From contig NZ_LR134439.1 in NCBI RefSeq assembly GCF_900637845.1, positions 1,116,001-1,180,000 of the forward strand: 64,000 nucleotides of DNA, given 5' to 3'. Position 1 is the first letter of the stretch. Each line of letters begins with the position of its first letter. Positions 56,542 through 64,000 of the stretch are shown here, in pieces. The DNA is from Erysipelothrix rhusiopathiae (GTDB lineage Bacteria > Bacillota_I > Bacilli_A > Erysipelotrichales > Erysipelotrichaceae). Under the pieces are notes generated by a model, which saw only the letters and a program-made list of their open reading frames with translations, was not told the origin of the DNA and searched no databases. The translations under genes were made by a program, and so were the position numbers.

Positions 56542-57186
56542 ATGGCTTTTATATTTGATTTGGATGGAACGTTATTAGATTCCATTGATGATTTAGGAAA
56601 TAATTTAAATACAGTGCTTTTGCGTCATGATCTTCCCACTTATGATCGCGCACAGTATAAAAAGTTTGTAGGAAATGGGATGAAGAAACTCGTTGAGCGG
56701 GCATTACCGAGCGATTACGAAGCATTTGATGTAATCCTAGAAGAATACCTTGATGAATACAGTCGTCATTACACAGAGGCTTCTGTGCCTTATAGCAAGG
56801 TCTGTGATACCTTAAAAGAATTGAATCAACGCAACATCCCGATTGCAATTTGTACAAATAAGAAACAAGAATATACAGAGGGTATTGTGAAGCATTATTA
56901 TGATGATATTCAATTTGTTGCGACAATTGGGGATACCTTTGATGGTAAACATAAGCCAGACCCATACTATCCGCTCGCAATTGCATCAACAATGAGCATA
57001 GATCCTTCATTGATTTATTTCGTGGGTGATAGTGATGTGGATATGAAAACAGCTAAGAATGCAGGGATGGTACCTGTAGGAGTATCATGGGGTTTTCGAA
57101 GTGTTGAAGAACTTCGAGAACATGGTGCGAAGTATATTATCAATTCAATTGAAGAAGTACTTGATTTACCACCACTTACAAAATAA
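56542..57186 (+). CDS. HAD-family phosphatase (phosphoglycolate phosphatase-like)
   Basis: A 214-residue hydrolase. Motif I DLDGTLLDS (nucleophile Asp near residue 6) is at the N-terminus, motif II lies around ICTNKK, motif III Lys in GKHKPDPYYP (about 136) and motif IV GDSDVDMKTAKNAGM near 162. A helical cap sits between I and II. This is the Gph/PpaX group acting on small phosphates such as phosphoglycolate or pyrophosphate. The exact substrate is open. Confidence 0.85.
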   Translation: MAFIFDLDGTLLDSIDDLGNNLNTVLLRHDLPTYDRAQYKKFVGNGMKKLVERALPSDYEAFDVILEEYLDEYSRHYTEASVPYSKVCDTLKELNQRNIPIAICTNKKQEYTEGIVKHYYDDIQFVATIGDTFDGKHKPDPYYPLAIASTMSIDPSLIYFVGDSDVDMKTAKNAGMVPVGVSWGFRSVEELREHGAKYIINSIEEVLDLPPLTK

Positions 57187-57196
57187 CTTTGTGTAG

Positions 57197-57236
57197 AAAA
57201 GCACGGAAATCACAAATGGTTTCCTGTGCTTTTTAT
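57197..57236 (+). terminator. Terminator after the HAD phosphatase gene
   Basis: AAAAGCAC plus GGAAA pair with TTTCC plus GTGCTTTT around a ten-base loop, with a one-base bulge. Confidence 0.75.
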
Positions 57237-57324
57237 TTTATGACATGAGTACCATTTTTTAGAACAAATTATTCTCGTAAACGATACTTTGTGAATAATA
57301 TCATCAATTTAACTTATGAAATGC

Positions 57325-57353
57325 TTGATTCATCGATAAGGTTTGAATAGAAT
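57325..57353 (+). promoter_or_regulatory. Promoter of the ABM-domain gene
   Basis: TTGATT (57325-57330), 17-base spacer, TAGAAT (57348-57353). Confidence 0.55.
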
Positions 57354-57394
57354 ATACATAGAGAACTTACGATTTTAAAAAGGATGGTATCACA

Positions 57395-57697
57395 ATGAAA
57401 TATGTAGAAGTTAAACATTTTGAAATGAAAAAAGGAACAGGTCGTGACTTTGCCGAGAATTTTTATAATCGTACGGTAGTTAAAGATTTTCCAGGATTTG
57501 TTAGTATTCGTGTAGGGCTGAATGAGTCATGCCACAGTTATGATTGTGTGGATGTTTCATTTGTTTGGGAAAATGAAGATGCCTATACTAATTTTAAACG
57601 CAGTGACTTGCATAAAGAAATTCACCGAACACGCAAACCAAATCCAAATATGATTAAACATTCATCATATCGCTACGATATGATTCATGAAGACTAA
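57395..57697 (+). CDS. ABM-domain protein (antibiotic biosynthesis monooxygenase-like)
   Basis: A 100-residue ferredoxin-like-fold protein. VEVKHFEMKKGTGRDFAENF, FPGFVSIRV and VSFVWENEDAYTNFKRSDLHKEIHR match the ABM/IsdG-type pattern. Members include haem-degrading enzymes and quinol monooxygenases, but many have no assigned role. The Asn-Trp-His haem triad of IsdG is not clearly present. It is a single gene between its own promoter and a terminator. Confidence 0.75.
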   Translation: MKYVEVKHFEMKKGTGRDFAENFYNRTVVKDFPGFVSIRVGLNESCHSYDCVDVSFVWENEDAYTNFKRSDLHKEIHRTRKPNPNMIKHSSYRYDMIHED

Positions 57698-57722
57698 ACA
57701 CTGAGAAATCAGTGTTTTTTTA
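57696..57722 (+). terminator. Terminator of the ABM-domain gene
   Basis: AACACTGA, GAAA loop, TCAGTGTT and T run. Confidence 0.88.
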
Positions 57723-57917
57723 TTTAGATAAAAAAAAGCAAGATGATTTCAGAAATCCTGTTTTTGAAAGAAAAACAGAATAAATAACGCAACATAGAAT
57801 TAGATTTAGTCAGTTATACCTATAAATAGTGTTTAATCGTGGTTCTTTTTCACAGGGTCATCTTTATATATTAAGTAGATATGATAAACTTATATTAATC
57901 ATTGAAAGGGAATTAAT

Positions 57918-59570
57918 ATGAAAAACGAAAAAGATTTAATCTATATTTGTGGACATCGTCATCCAGATACGGATTCAATTGTATCGTCAATTGCATATGC
58001 TCATCTTAAAAACATTCTGGGTGCTCCAGCAGTACCCTGTCGTTTGGGTGAACTGAGTGATGAAACCAGCTATCTTCTTGATCGCTTTGGTTTTGAAACG
58101 CCAACACTTCTCAAAGATGCACGTGCAACACTTGATGAGATTGAAATGGATGATGCGGTAAAGATTCATCTGGATACTTCTATTAAGGAAGCAATGGAAA
58201 TTATCTCAGATAAGCGACAGACACTTGCGGTAGTTGATGATCGGGATCAACTTATTGGGCTTGTGACCAGTTCAAATCTTGCTCATATCGCGATGGGTGA
58301 TACGAAACATTCCATCGCACTTTTAAAGAAAACACCGATGTGTAATATTGCGCAAGCAATCGATGGTGAATTGATTTATGAACCAAAGCATTTTCATTTT
58401 AATGGGAAAACAAGTATCATTGCGATATCTAAAACAAAATTGGATAATTATGAATTAACAGACCGCCTCGTAATTATTGGTAATGATACGGAATCACAGT
58501 TAACTGCAATTCGTAAAGGTGCATCTTGTATTGTGACAGTATGGACAGATGAGATTGAAGAATCGGTCTTATCGCTTGCGAAATTGCATGATTGTGGAAT
58601 TATTCGATCAACACATGGAACCATGAATACTTCGCGTTATTTGCTGTTTGCGCCAAGTGTTCGTGAAGTAATGTCCACGGATTTAATTACATTTAATTGG
58701 AATGAGTTTGTAGATGATGTTGGAAAGCGAATGCTAAAAACACGTTATCGAGCATACCCTGTATTGGATGATCAGAATAAGATTTATGGTTTTGTGTCAC
58801 GGTACCATATTTTAAACTCATCAAGTAAAAAGATGATTCTTGTGGATCACAATGAAGCCTCACAGAGCGTGGATGGGATCCAACAAGCAGAAATACTAGA
58901 AATCATTGATCATCACCGTATTGGCGACCTACGCACCGTTAAACCGATATATTTCAGAAATGAAATCATCGGATCAACGGCATCAATCATTACAAAGATG
59001 TATTTGGAACATGGTGTCGAAATTCCAAAAGATATTGCTTCATTATTACTCGCAGCACTGGTATCTGATACCTTAAATTTAAAATCACCAACGACGACGC
59101 CAAAAGATTTTGAAATTGCGAACATTCTTCAAGATCGATCGGGTCTTGATCGCAATGAATTTGCACGTGATATGTACGAAGTAACATCTGGCTTAAAAAA
59201 TAAACCATATGAAGATATTATTAACCAAGATATTAAGAAATTCTACATTTCTCAAAAAGAGGTAATGGTATCCCAGCTTGTAATTTACCACTTTGATGAG
59301 TTGGATGATATTTTAGATTCATTTGAAGAAGTGATGGAACAATTTGTAACTCAACATCACCTGGATTTATTGGTTGTCGTCTTTACCAGTGTTGAGGATA
59401 ATGGATCCATTATTGTTGCTTCAGGAAGTTTAAAAGAAGCAGTCTTGGATGCGTTTCCCAATAAAGATGGTGAAGCACGTACCTTCTTACAAGATGTTGT
59501 TTCAAGAAAGAATCAAATCATACCGCGCTTGTCAGCTGCGATATCTCAGTACTTAGGAACGGGAATGTAA
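57918..59570 (+). CDS. ppaC: Manganese-dependent inorganic pyrophosphatase with CBS-DRTGG regulatory insert
   Basis: 550 residues; a family II pyrophosphatase. The DHH motifs appear as GHRHPDTDSIVSSIAYA (residues 12-28) and IIDHHRIGDL near 332. Between them, about residues 70-300 form two CBS domains separated by a DRTGG-like domain (first CBS near 78-125, last near 253-300). Such inserts bind adenine nucleotides and control activity in Clostridium and Desulfitobacterium enzymes. AAAGGGAATTAAT precedes ATG 57918. It removes pyrophosphate from biosynthesis. Confidence 0.92.
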   Translation: MKNEKDLIYICGHRHPDTDSIVSSIAYAHLKNILGAPAVPCRLGELSDETSYLLDRFGFETPTLLKDARATLDEIEMDDAVKIHLDTSIKEAMEIISDKRQTLAVVDDRDQLIGLVTSSNLAHIAMGDTKHSIALLKKTPMCNIAQAIDGELIYEPKHFHFNGKTSIIAISKTKLDNYELTDRLVIIGNDTESQLTAIRKGASCIVTVWTDEIEESVLSLAKLHDCGIIRSTHGTMNTSRYLLFAPSVREVMSTDLITFNWNEFVDDVGKRMLKTRYRAYPVLDDQNKIYGFVSRYHILNSSSKKMILVDHNEASQSVDGIQQAEILEIIDHHRIGDLRTVKPIYFRNEIIGSTASIITKMYLEHGVEIPKDIASLLLAALVSDTLNLKSPTTTPKDFEIANILQDRSGLDRNEFARDMYEVTSGLKNKPYEDIINQDIKKFYISQKEVMVSQLVIYHFDELDDILDSFEEVMEQFVTQHHLDLLVVVFTSVEDNGSIIVASGSLKEAVLDAFPNKDGEARTFLQDVVSRKNQIIPRLSAAISQYLGTGM

Positions 59571-59574
59571 ACAT

Positions 59575-59610
59575 AAAAAAAACTTCTTAGTCATTTAAGA
59601 AGTTTTTTTA
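59575..59610. terminator. Bidirectional terminator between ppaC and zwf
   Basis: AAAAAAAACTTCTTA pairs with TAAGAAGTTTTTTT; loop GTCATT. Confidence 0.9.
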
Positions 59611-59613
59611 TGT

Positions 59614-61047
59614 TTAGTATTTAAAAATTTCTCCCATAACCTGTTCTTCAATCCATTGATTGCCATCACGTGCTAATAAATCATGGGCACGTTTAGGACC
59701 GGATGAATATGCATCATAGCCTTCAGGTTTGTCGTTTCCTTTATGTTCTAGAATTGTTTCAACCAAACTCCAACTTAAATGGACTTGTTTAAAACTTGCG
59801 AAAAGGGATTGATCGGAATCCATGGCTGCCTTAAGAAGACGTTCATAAGCTTCCGGTGTATTTTCTCTGTTTTCATAATTACAGCTCTGGCAAAAATCCA
59901 TAAAAACCGTTTGGCTATCATGGCTTTGACCTGGTTTTTTAATATTGAAGCGAAGATAGACTCCTTCATCCGGTTGAACTTTAATGATTAACACATTTGG
60001 TTGTTCGTGGTCTTTCTGATTAAATTCAATCATAATCTCCGTTGAACGCTTATGCATGCGTTTTCCTGTCCGAATATAGATGGGTGTATCTTGCCATTTG
60101 GGTAGTGAAGAGGCAAGCTTTAACGCAACATAGGTTTCAGTTGTGGAATTCGGTTCAACTTTATCTTCGTGTGTATAGGACTTCGAATCTCTGTTTTCAA
60201 GGTATTGACCGTAAACAATATCATTTTCGTAATCTTCTACATATAGACTTTCCAATACGGCTTCTTGTTCATGGTGAATGTCCGCAGCATTAAATGCATG
60301 CGGTTCTTCCATGAGTACAATGGATAATAATTGAAGCAAGTGATTTTGAAACATGTCTTTTAAAGCACCTGTATGATCGTAGTAATTACCACGATTTTCA
60401 ACCCCAACCGTTTCTGCCGCACTAATTTGTATATTGTTGATGGACGCTCCATTCCAACTATCCGCAAAGATCATATTAGAAAAACGAATGGTAAAGATGT
60501 TTTGAACCATTTCTTTCGCAACATAGTGATCAATACGGAAAATACGATCTTCGTCAAAAATATGCGTTAAGGTATTATTGATATCGATTGCGGATTTTAA
60601 ATCATTACCAAAGGGTTTTTCAATAATAACTTTACTATTGGAAACCAGTTGATGCCGATCGAGTTGTGTTGCAATTGTTTCAAAGAAAGAAGGCGCAACT
60701 GCGAAGTAGTAAAGGATTTGTGCTTGTGGATCAAGTGTCTCAAAGTATGTCTTAAGACGTGGATACCCTTCATCTTCGGTAAATGTCATTTTAAAATACG
60801 ATACGTATTCGAGGAAGACATCCAGAATCTCCTCTTTCACATCAAAACGTGCTTGTTCTCGAAGCCAAGGCTTTACCAAATCATGGTATGCCGCTGTCGT
60901 TAACTCTTGTCGACCAATCACAACAAGATGAAACGAATCAGGTAGGCTCTTTGTTTCAAGAAGGTTATAGAATGCAGGTAACAATTTTCGGTAGGTTAGG
61001 TCACCTGTACCTCCGAAAATTGCGACGATATGATTATTTGGCTTCAT
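59614..61047 (-). CDS. zwf: Glucose-6-phosphate 1-dehydrogenase
   Basis: A 477-residue first enzyme of the oxidative pentose phosphate pathway. The cofactor motif GGTGDLTYRKLLPAF is at the N-terminus. The active-site region reads RIDHYVAKEMVQN, where most members have RIDHYLGKE; His, Tyr and Lys are kept. ATG at 61047 (MKPNNH) overlaps the end of gnd by 14 bases, so the two are coupled. NADPH and ribulose-5-phosphate production is the joint role. Confidence 0.94.
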   Translation of the reverse strand: MKPNNHIVAIFGGTGDLTYRKLLPAFYNLLETKSLPDSFHLVVIGRQELTTAAYHDLVKPWLREQARFDVKEEILDVFLEYVSYFKMTFTEDEGYPRLKTYFETLDPQAQILYYFAVAPSFFETIATQLDRHQLVSNSKVIIEKPFGNDLKSAIDINNTLTHIFDEDRIFRIDHYVAKEMVQNIFTIRFSNMIFADSWNGASINNIQISAAETVGVENRGNYYDHTGALKDMFQNHLLQLLSIVLMEEPHAFNAADIHHEQEAVLESLYVEDYENDIVYGQYLENRDSKSYTHEDKVEPNSTTETYVALKLASSLPKWQDTPIYIRTGKRMHKRSTEIMIEFNQKDHEQPNVLIIKVQPDEGVYLRFNIKKPGQSHDSQTVFMDFCQSCNYENRENTPEAYERLLKAAMDSDQSLFASFKQVHLSWSLVETILEHKGNDKPEGYDAYSSGPKRAHDLLARDGNQWIEEQVMGEIFKY

Positions 61048-62458
61048 TACTGGGATTCCATTCGTGGTGGAAACTGCCTTGTTTATCAACACGTTCAAAA
61101 GTATGAGCACCAAACAAGTCACGTTGTGCTTGAATTAAGTTTGCATTTGAACGGCCGTTACGGTAAGCATCGAAATAACTGATTGCATTTGTAAAGGCTG
61201 GAACACTGATTCCGGATTGAATGGCAAGACCACACACATCACGTAAACTACCTTGATAGTCTAGAAGACTTTCTTTAAAAGATGCATCCAACATTAAGTT
61301 CTGCAATTCAGGATTTAAGGTATATGCATCCGTAATACGGTTTAAGAATTTCGCACGAATAATACATCCTTCGCGGAATACTTTCGCAATTGCACCAAAG
61401 TCTAAGTCCCATCCATATTCAATGGAAGCATTTTTCATCAAGTCAAAACCTTGTGCATAGGCAATAATCTTACTTGCATACAAGGCTTGACGAACTTGTT
61501 CGATAAATTCTTCCCGATCGTTTAGTTGTATATGAGGTGCTTCATAGTTAAGAATTTCTTGTGCTTGAACACGCTCTTGTTTTTTAGCGGATATAAAACG
61601 AGCAAAAACAGCAGAAGCAAGTAGGGATGCATCCGTTCCGGTGTTTAATGCTTCCTCAGCGGTCCATTTACCCGTTCCTTTTTGAGCAGCTGTATCTAAA
61701 ATAACATCCACCATATGCTTACCGGTATCCGGATCAATCTCACCAAAGATTTGTGCTGTAATTTCGATTAAGAAACTATCAAGTTCACCTTGATTCCAAT
61801 CGCTAAAGATTTGCTCAAGCTCTTCATTTGAAAAACCACCAACATGTTTTAAAATTGAATAACTTTCCGCAATCAACTGCATATCTGCATATTCAATTCC
61901 ATTATGTACCATCTTGACATAATGTCCGGCACCATTTTCACCAATATAAGTACAGCATGGTTCGCCTTGTGCTTTAGCGGAAACATCTTCTAAAATATTT
62001 GAAACAAATTTATAAGCGTCTTTACTTCCACCTGGCATAATAGCAGGTCCAAAACGAGCACCTTCTTCACCACCAGAAATACCTACACCTAAATAACGGA
62101 ATCCAAGGGCTTCAATTTCTTGTGTACGACGAATGGTATCTTTAAAATTAGAATTACCACCATCCATAATGATGTCACCCTTGTTAAGGAGTGGAATTAA
62201 ATTTTCAATTACTTTATCGACAGCAGGTCCCGCTTTAACCATAAGGATGATCTTACGAGGTGCTTCGAGTGAAGTCACAAAATCTTCTAAGCTTTCGAAA
62301 AGACTTAAATTTTCGTGTGGGTTTTCTTGAATTACTTTTTGACCAACAGCATATGTACGATTATAAATCGATACATTATACCCGTGATCAGCCATATTAA
62401 GGGCTAGGTTTGACCCCATGACTGCAAGTCCAATAACACCTATATCATTTTTTTTCAT
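61034..62458 (-). CDS. gnd: 6-phosphogluconate dehydrogenase (decarboxylating)
   Basis: A 474-residue enzyme converting 6-phosphogluconate to ribulose-5-phosphate. The NADP motif GLAVMGSNLALNMADHG, the substrate motif GISGGEEGARFGPAIMPGG (near 127-145) and KMVHNGIEYADMQLIAE (near 184-200) are intact. GGAGG precedes ATG at 62458. It is the first gene of a gnd-zwf operon, with the second and first enzyme of the pathway in reverse order. Confidence 0.96.
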   Translation of the reverse strand: MKKNDIGVIGLAVMGSNLALNMADHGYNVSIYNRTYAVGQKVIQENPHENLSLFESLEDFVTSLEAPRKIILMVKAGPAVDKVIENLIPLLNKGDIIMDGGNSNFKDTIRRTQEIEALGFRYLGVGISGGEEGARFGPAIMPGGSKDAYKFVSNILEDVSAKAQGEPCCTYIGENGAGHYVKMVHNGIEYADMQLIAESYSILKHVGGFSNEELEQIFSDWNQGELDSFLIEITAQIFGEIDPDTGKHMVDVILDTAAQKGTGKWTAEEALNTGTDASLLASAVFARFISAKKQERVQAQEILNYEAPHIQLNDREEFIEQVRQALYASKIIAYAQGFDLMKNASIEYGWDLDFGAIAKVFREGCIIRAKFLNRITDAYTLNPELQNLMLDASFKESLLDYQGSLRDVCGLAIQSGISVPAFTNAISYFDAYRNGRSNANLIQAQRDLFGAHTFERVDKQGSFHHEWNPSNEAK

Positions 62459-62534
62459 AATTACCTCCAAAGTCTATAACTATTGTACAAAAATCTAAGC
62501 TAATAAACTAGCCTTATAACTTAGACCAACAAGA

Positions 62535-62560
62535 AAAAAAACGAGTGAGACTCGTTTTTT
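62535..62560 (-). terminator. Terminator of gpmA
   Basis: AAAAAACGAGT, three-base loop, ACTCGTTTTTT, just past the gpmA stop on the minus strand. Confidence 0.88.
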
Positions 62561-62564
62561 AAAT

Positions 62565-63314
62565 TTATTTAGCTTTTCCTTGGTTTGCGACTGCTTCCAT
62601 TTTAGCTTTAAGTGCTTCTTGGTCACCGAGGTAGTATTTGTTTACAACATTAAAGTCGTTATCAAATTCATAAACCAAAGGAACTCCTGTAGGGATGTTT
62701 ACCTTCATGATTTCTTCATCACTCATATTGTCAAAATATTTAACAAGTGAACGTAATGAGTTACCATGAGCAACAATAAGAACACGTTTTCCATCTAACA
62801 TTTGAGGTTTAATTGTTTCTTCAAAATAAGGAACAGCACGTTCAATTGTTTCTTTTAAGGATTCGTGTAATGGTAAGATATCTTTATCTTCTACATTACG
62901 GTATGCTTCCATGTTACGTGGAGCACGTTCGTCAGTAGGATCTAATTCTGGAGGTTTAACGTCAAATGAACGTCTCCAAATAAGAACTTGGTCTTCACCA
63001 TATTTCGCAGCTGTTTCAGCTTTATCTAAACCTTGTAACGCACCGTAGTGACGTTCGTTAAGTCTCCAATCTTTAACGATTGGTAACCATGTACGTTCCA
63101 TTTCATTTAAAATATTGTCCATAGTGTGGATTGCACGTTTTAAGTATGAAGTATAAACGATATCGAAATCGTAACCTTCTTCTTTAAGCATACGTCCACC
63201 AAGTTTAGCTTCTTCTACACCTTTTTCTGAAAGTTCTACATCAGCCCATCCAGTAAAGAGGTTCTTTTCGTTCCATTCACTTTCACCGTGACGAACTACA
63301 ACTAATTTCATCAT
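62565..63314 (-). CDS. gpmA: 2,3-bisphosphoglycerate-dependent phosphoglycerate mutase
   Basis: A 249-residue glycolytic enzyme. [16 protein letters not shown] with the phospho-acceptor His is at the N-terminus, and [14 protein letters not shown] near 87-100 and [10 protein letters not shown] near 183-192 complete the active site. ATG at 63314 is eight bases after AGGAGG; a second ATG follows directly. The C-terminus has the lid region of dimeric dPGM. Monocistronic. Confidence 0.96.
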   Translation of the reverse strand: MMKLVVVRHGESEWNEKNLFTGWADVELSEKGVEEAKLGGRMLKEEGYDFDIVYTSYLKRAIHTMDNILNEMERTWLPIVKDWRLNERHYGALQGLDKAETAAKYGEDQVLIWRRSFDVKPPELDPTDERAPRNMEAYRNVEDKDILPLHESLKETIERAVPYFEETIKPQMLDGKRVLIVAHGNSLRSLVKYFDNMSDEEIMKVNIPTGVPLVYEFDNDFNVVNKYYLGDQEALKAKMEAVANQGKAK

Positions 63315-63428
63315 AATCAATTCCTCCTAGTTCTTTAATCATTTTACACCATTCCTTTTCTAAAATCTACATTATCCAGACTAGTTCACAAACTTGAAAA
63401 TTACACAATCATCTTTAGAGCATATGGT

Positions 63429-63458
63429 TTGAATTAACATAGTCAGCAACTATATAAT
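63429..63458 (+). promoter_or_regulatory. Promoter of the nitroreductase gene
   Basis: TTGAAT (63429-63434), 18-base spacer, TATAAT (63453-63458). Confidence 0.7.
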
Positions 63459-63496
63459 ATAATTCGTAAAACATAGTGACTCAGGAGGTAAATGTC

Positions 63497-64000
63497 ATGA
63501 CTAAGATTTTTGAAGATTTAGAACTTAGACGTTCTCGATATGGATTATCAAAGGAAGCAGTTTTAACCGAAGAGGAAGTAATTGAATTGGTAGAAGCATC
63601 AGTTCAACATACACCATCAGCATTTAATGCTCAAACACAACGCGCAGTCGTTTTATTTGGAAAACACAGTGATACATTTTGGGACTTAACACGTGAAGCA
63701 TTACGTAAAGTAGCGCCTGAAGAAGGCTTTGAAAATACAGTTACGAAATTGGAAAGCTTCAAACAAGGTCAAGGAACAATTCTTTATTATATTGACACTG
63801 ATGTTGTGAAAGGCTTACAAGATCAATTTGCACTTTATGCAGATAATTTCCCAATTTGGGCAGAACAAGAAAATGGAATGATGCAATTGGTAACATGGAC
63901 CGCTTTAGCAGGTGCGGGAATCGGAGCTTCCGTACAACATTACAATCCCCTTGTGGATGCAAGTGCAGCTGAGGCTTTTGAAATTCCATCAAGTTGGAAA
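63497..64000 (+). CDS. Nitroreductase family protein (3' truncated by window)
   Basis: 168 residues are visible from ATG 63497, eight bases after AGGAGG, and the frame is open at the window end. ELRRSRYGLSK, HTPSAFNAQTQRAVVLFG and the LVTWTALAGAGIGASVQHYNP segment match the FMN-dependent nitroreductase fold of about 200 residues (oxidoreductase with NAD(P)H). About 30 residues should be missing. Substrate unknown. Confidence 0.9.
   Translation, partial: MTKIFEDLELRRSRYGLSKEAVLTEEEVIELVEASVQHTPSAFNAQTQRAVVLFGKHSDTFWDLTREALRKVAPEEGFENTVTKLESFKQGQGTILYYIDTDVVKGLQDQFALYADNFPIWAEQENGMMQLVTWTALAGAGIGASVQHYNPLVDASAAEAFEIPSSWK

Overview
The window is an AT-rich, low-GC Gram-positive chromosome segment. 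The 16S rRNA sequence, the choline-binding-type surface enzyme and the gene repertoire fit Erysipelothrix, most likely E. rhusiopathiae. I assign this from memory of the family, not from a search. Gene density is high, leaders are short, and nearly every operon ends in a clear intrinsic terminator. I saw no phage, insertion sequence or CRISPR array.

Layout. 1-3660: end of a capsule/wall sugar transferase gene, then a large secreted endo-beta-N-acetylglucosaminidase with two sets of cell-wall-binding repeats. 3676-9650: oligoendopeptidase F on the minus strand, then an aromatic-amino-acid-type ABC uptake locus (two paralogous lipoprotein receptors, one permease, one ATPase). Each receptor gene is preceded by its own short leader peptide rich in Phe/Tyr/Trp codons and by a terminator/antiterminator region. 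9760-14883: one rRNA operon (16S-23S-5S) with processing stems and boxA sites, and no tRNA in the spacer. 15090-20485: a Ugp/sugar-type ABC importer operon that includes a beta-CASP metallo-beta-lactamase hydrolase. 20494-23334: a WYL-domain regulator behind a palindromic promoter, a deoxynucleoside kinase and serine acetyltransferase. 23337-26294 (minus): purA and a 5'-nucleotidase family protein. 26399-30360: a small Cys-containing exported peptide gene and a heterodimeric ABC exporter. 30371-37592: M42 aminopeptidase behind a long structured leader, a GntR regulator, cyclophilin, a teichoic-acid-type glycerophosphotransferase, an M24 peptidase, a histidine phosphatase and a DUF2721 membrane protein. 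37726-44012: lipoate ligase and the four-gene pyruvate dehydrogenase operon. 44280-51787: an oligopeptide (opp) operon whose OppC carries a seven-repeat RCC1-like propeller and whose OppF carries a ~170-residue insertion. 51815-55820: MarR regulator plus a second heterodimeric ABC exporter. 55853-64000: an MBL-like protein, HAD phosphatase, ABM-domain protein, regulatory-domain family II pyrophosphatase, zwf and gnd, gpmA and the start of a nitroreductase gene.

Physiology. The picture is of an organism that imports peptides, aromatic amino acids, lipoate and sugars or glycerophosphodiesters, and runs glycolysis, the oxidative pentose phosphate branch and pyruvate dehydrogenase. Imported peptides can be cut by PepF and by the M42 and M24 peptidases. 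Imported lipoate can be attached to the E2 subunit by LplA, encoded just upstream.

Most notable observations: (1) two paralogous aromatic leader-peptide attenuators with the same set of mutually exclusive helices built from different sequences; (2) an OppC permease with a complete seven-blade RCC1-like propeller inserted in its first extracellular loop; (3) an OppF ATPase with a large insertion; (4) a 27-bp palindrome lying exactly over the promoter of the WYL-regulator operon.
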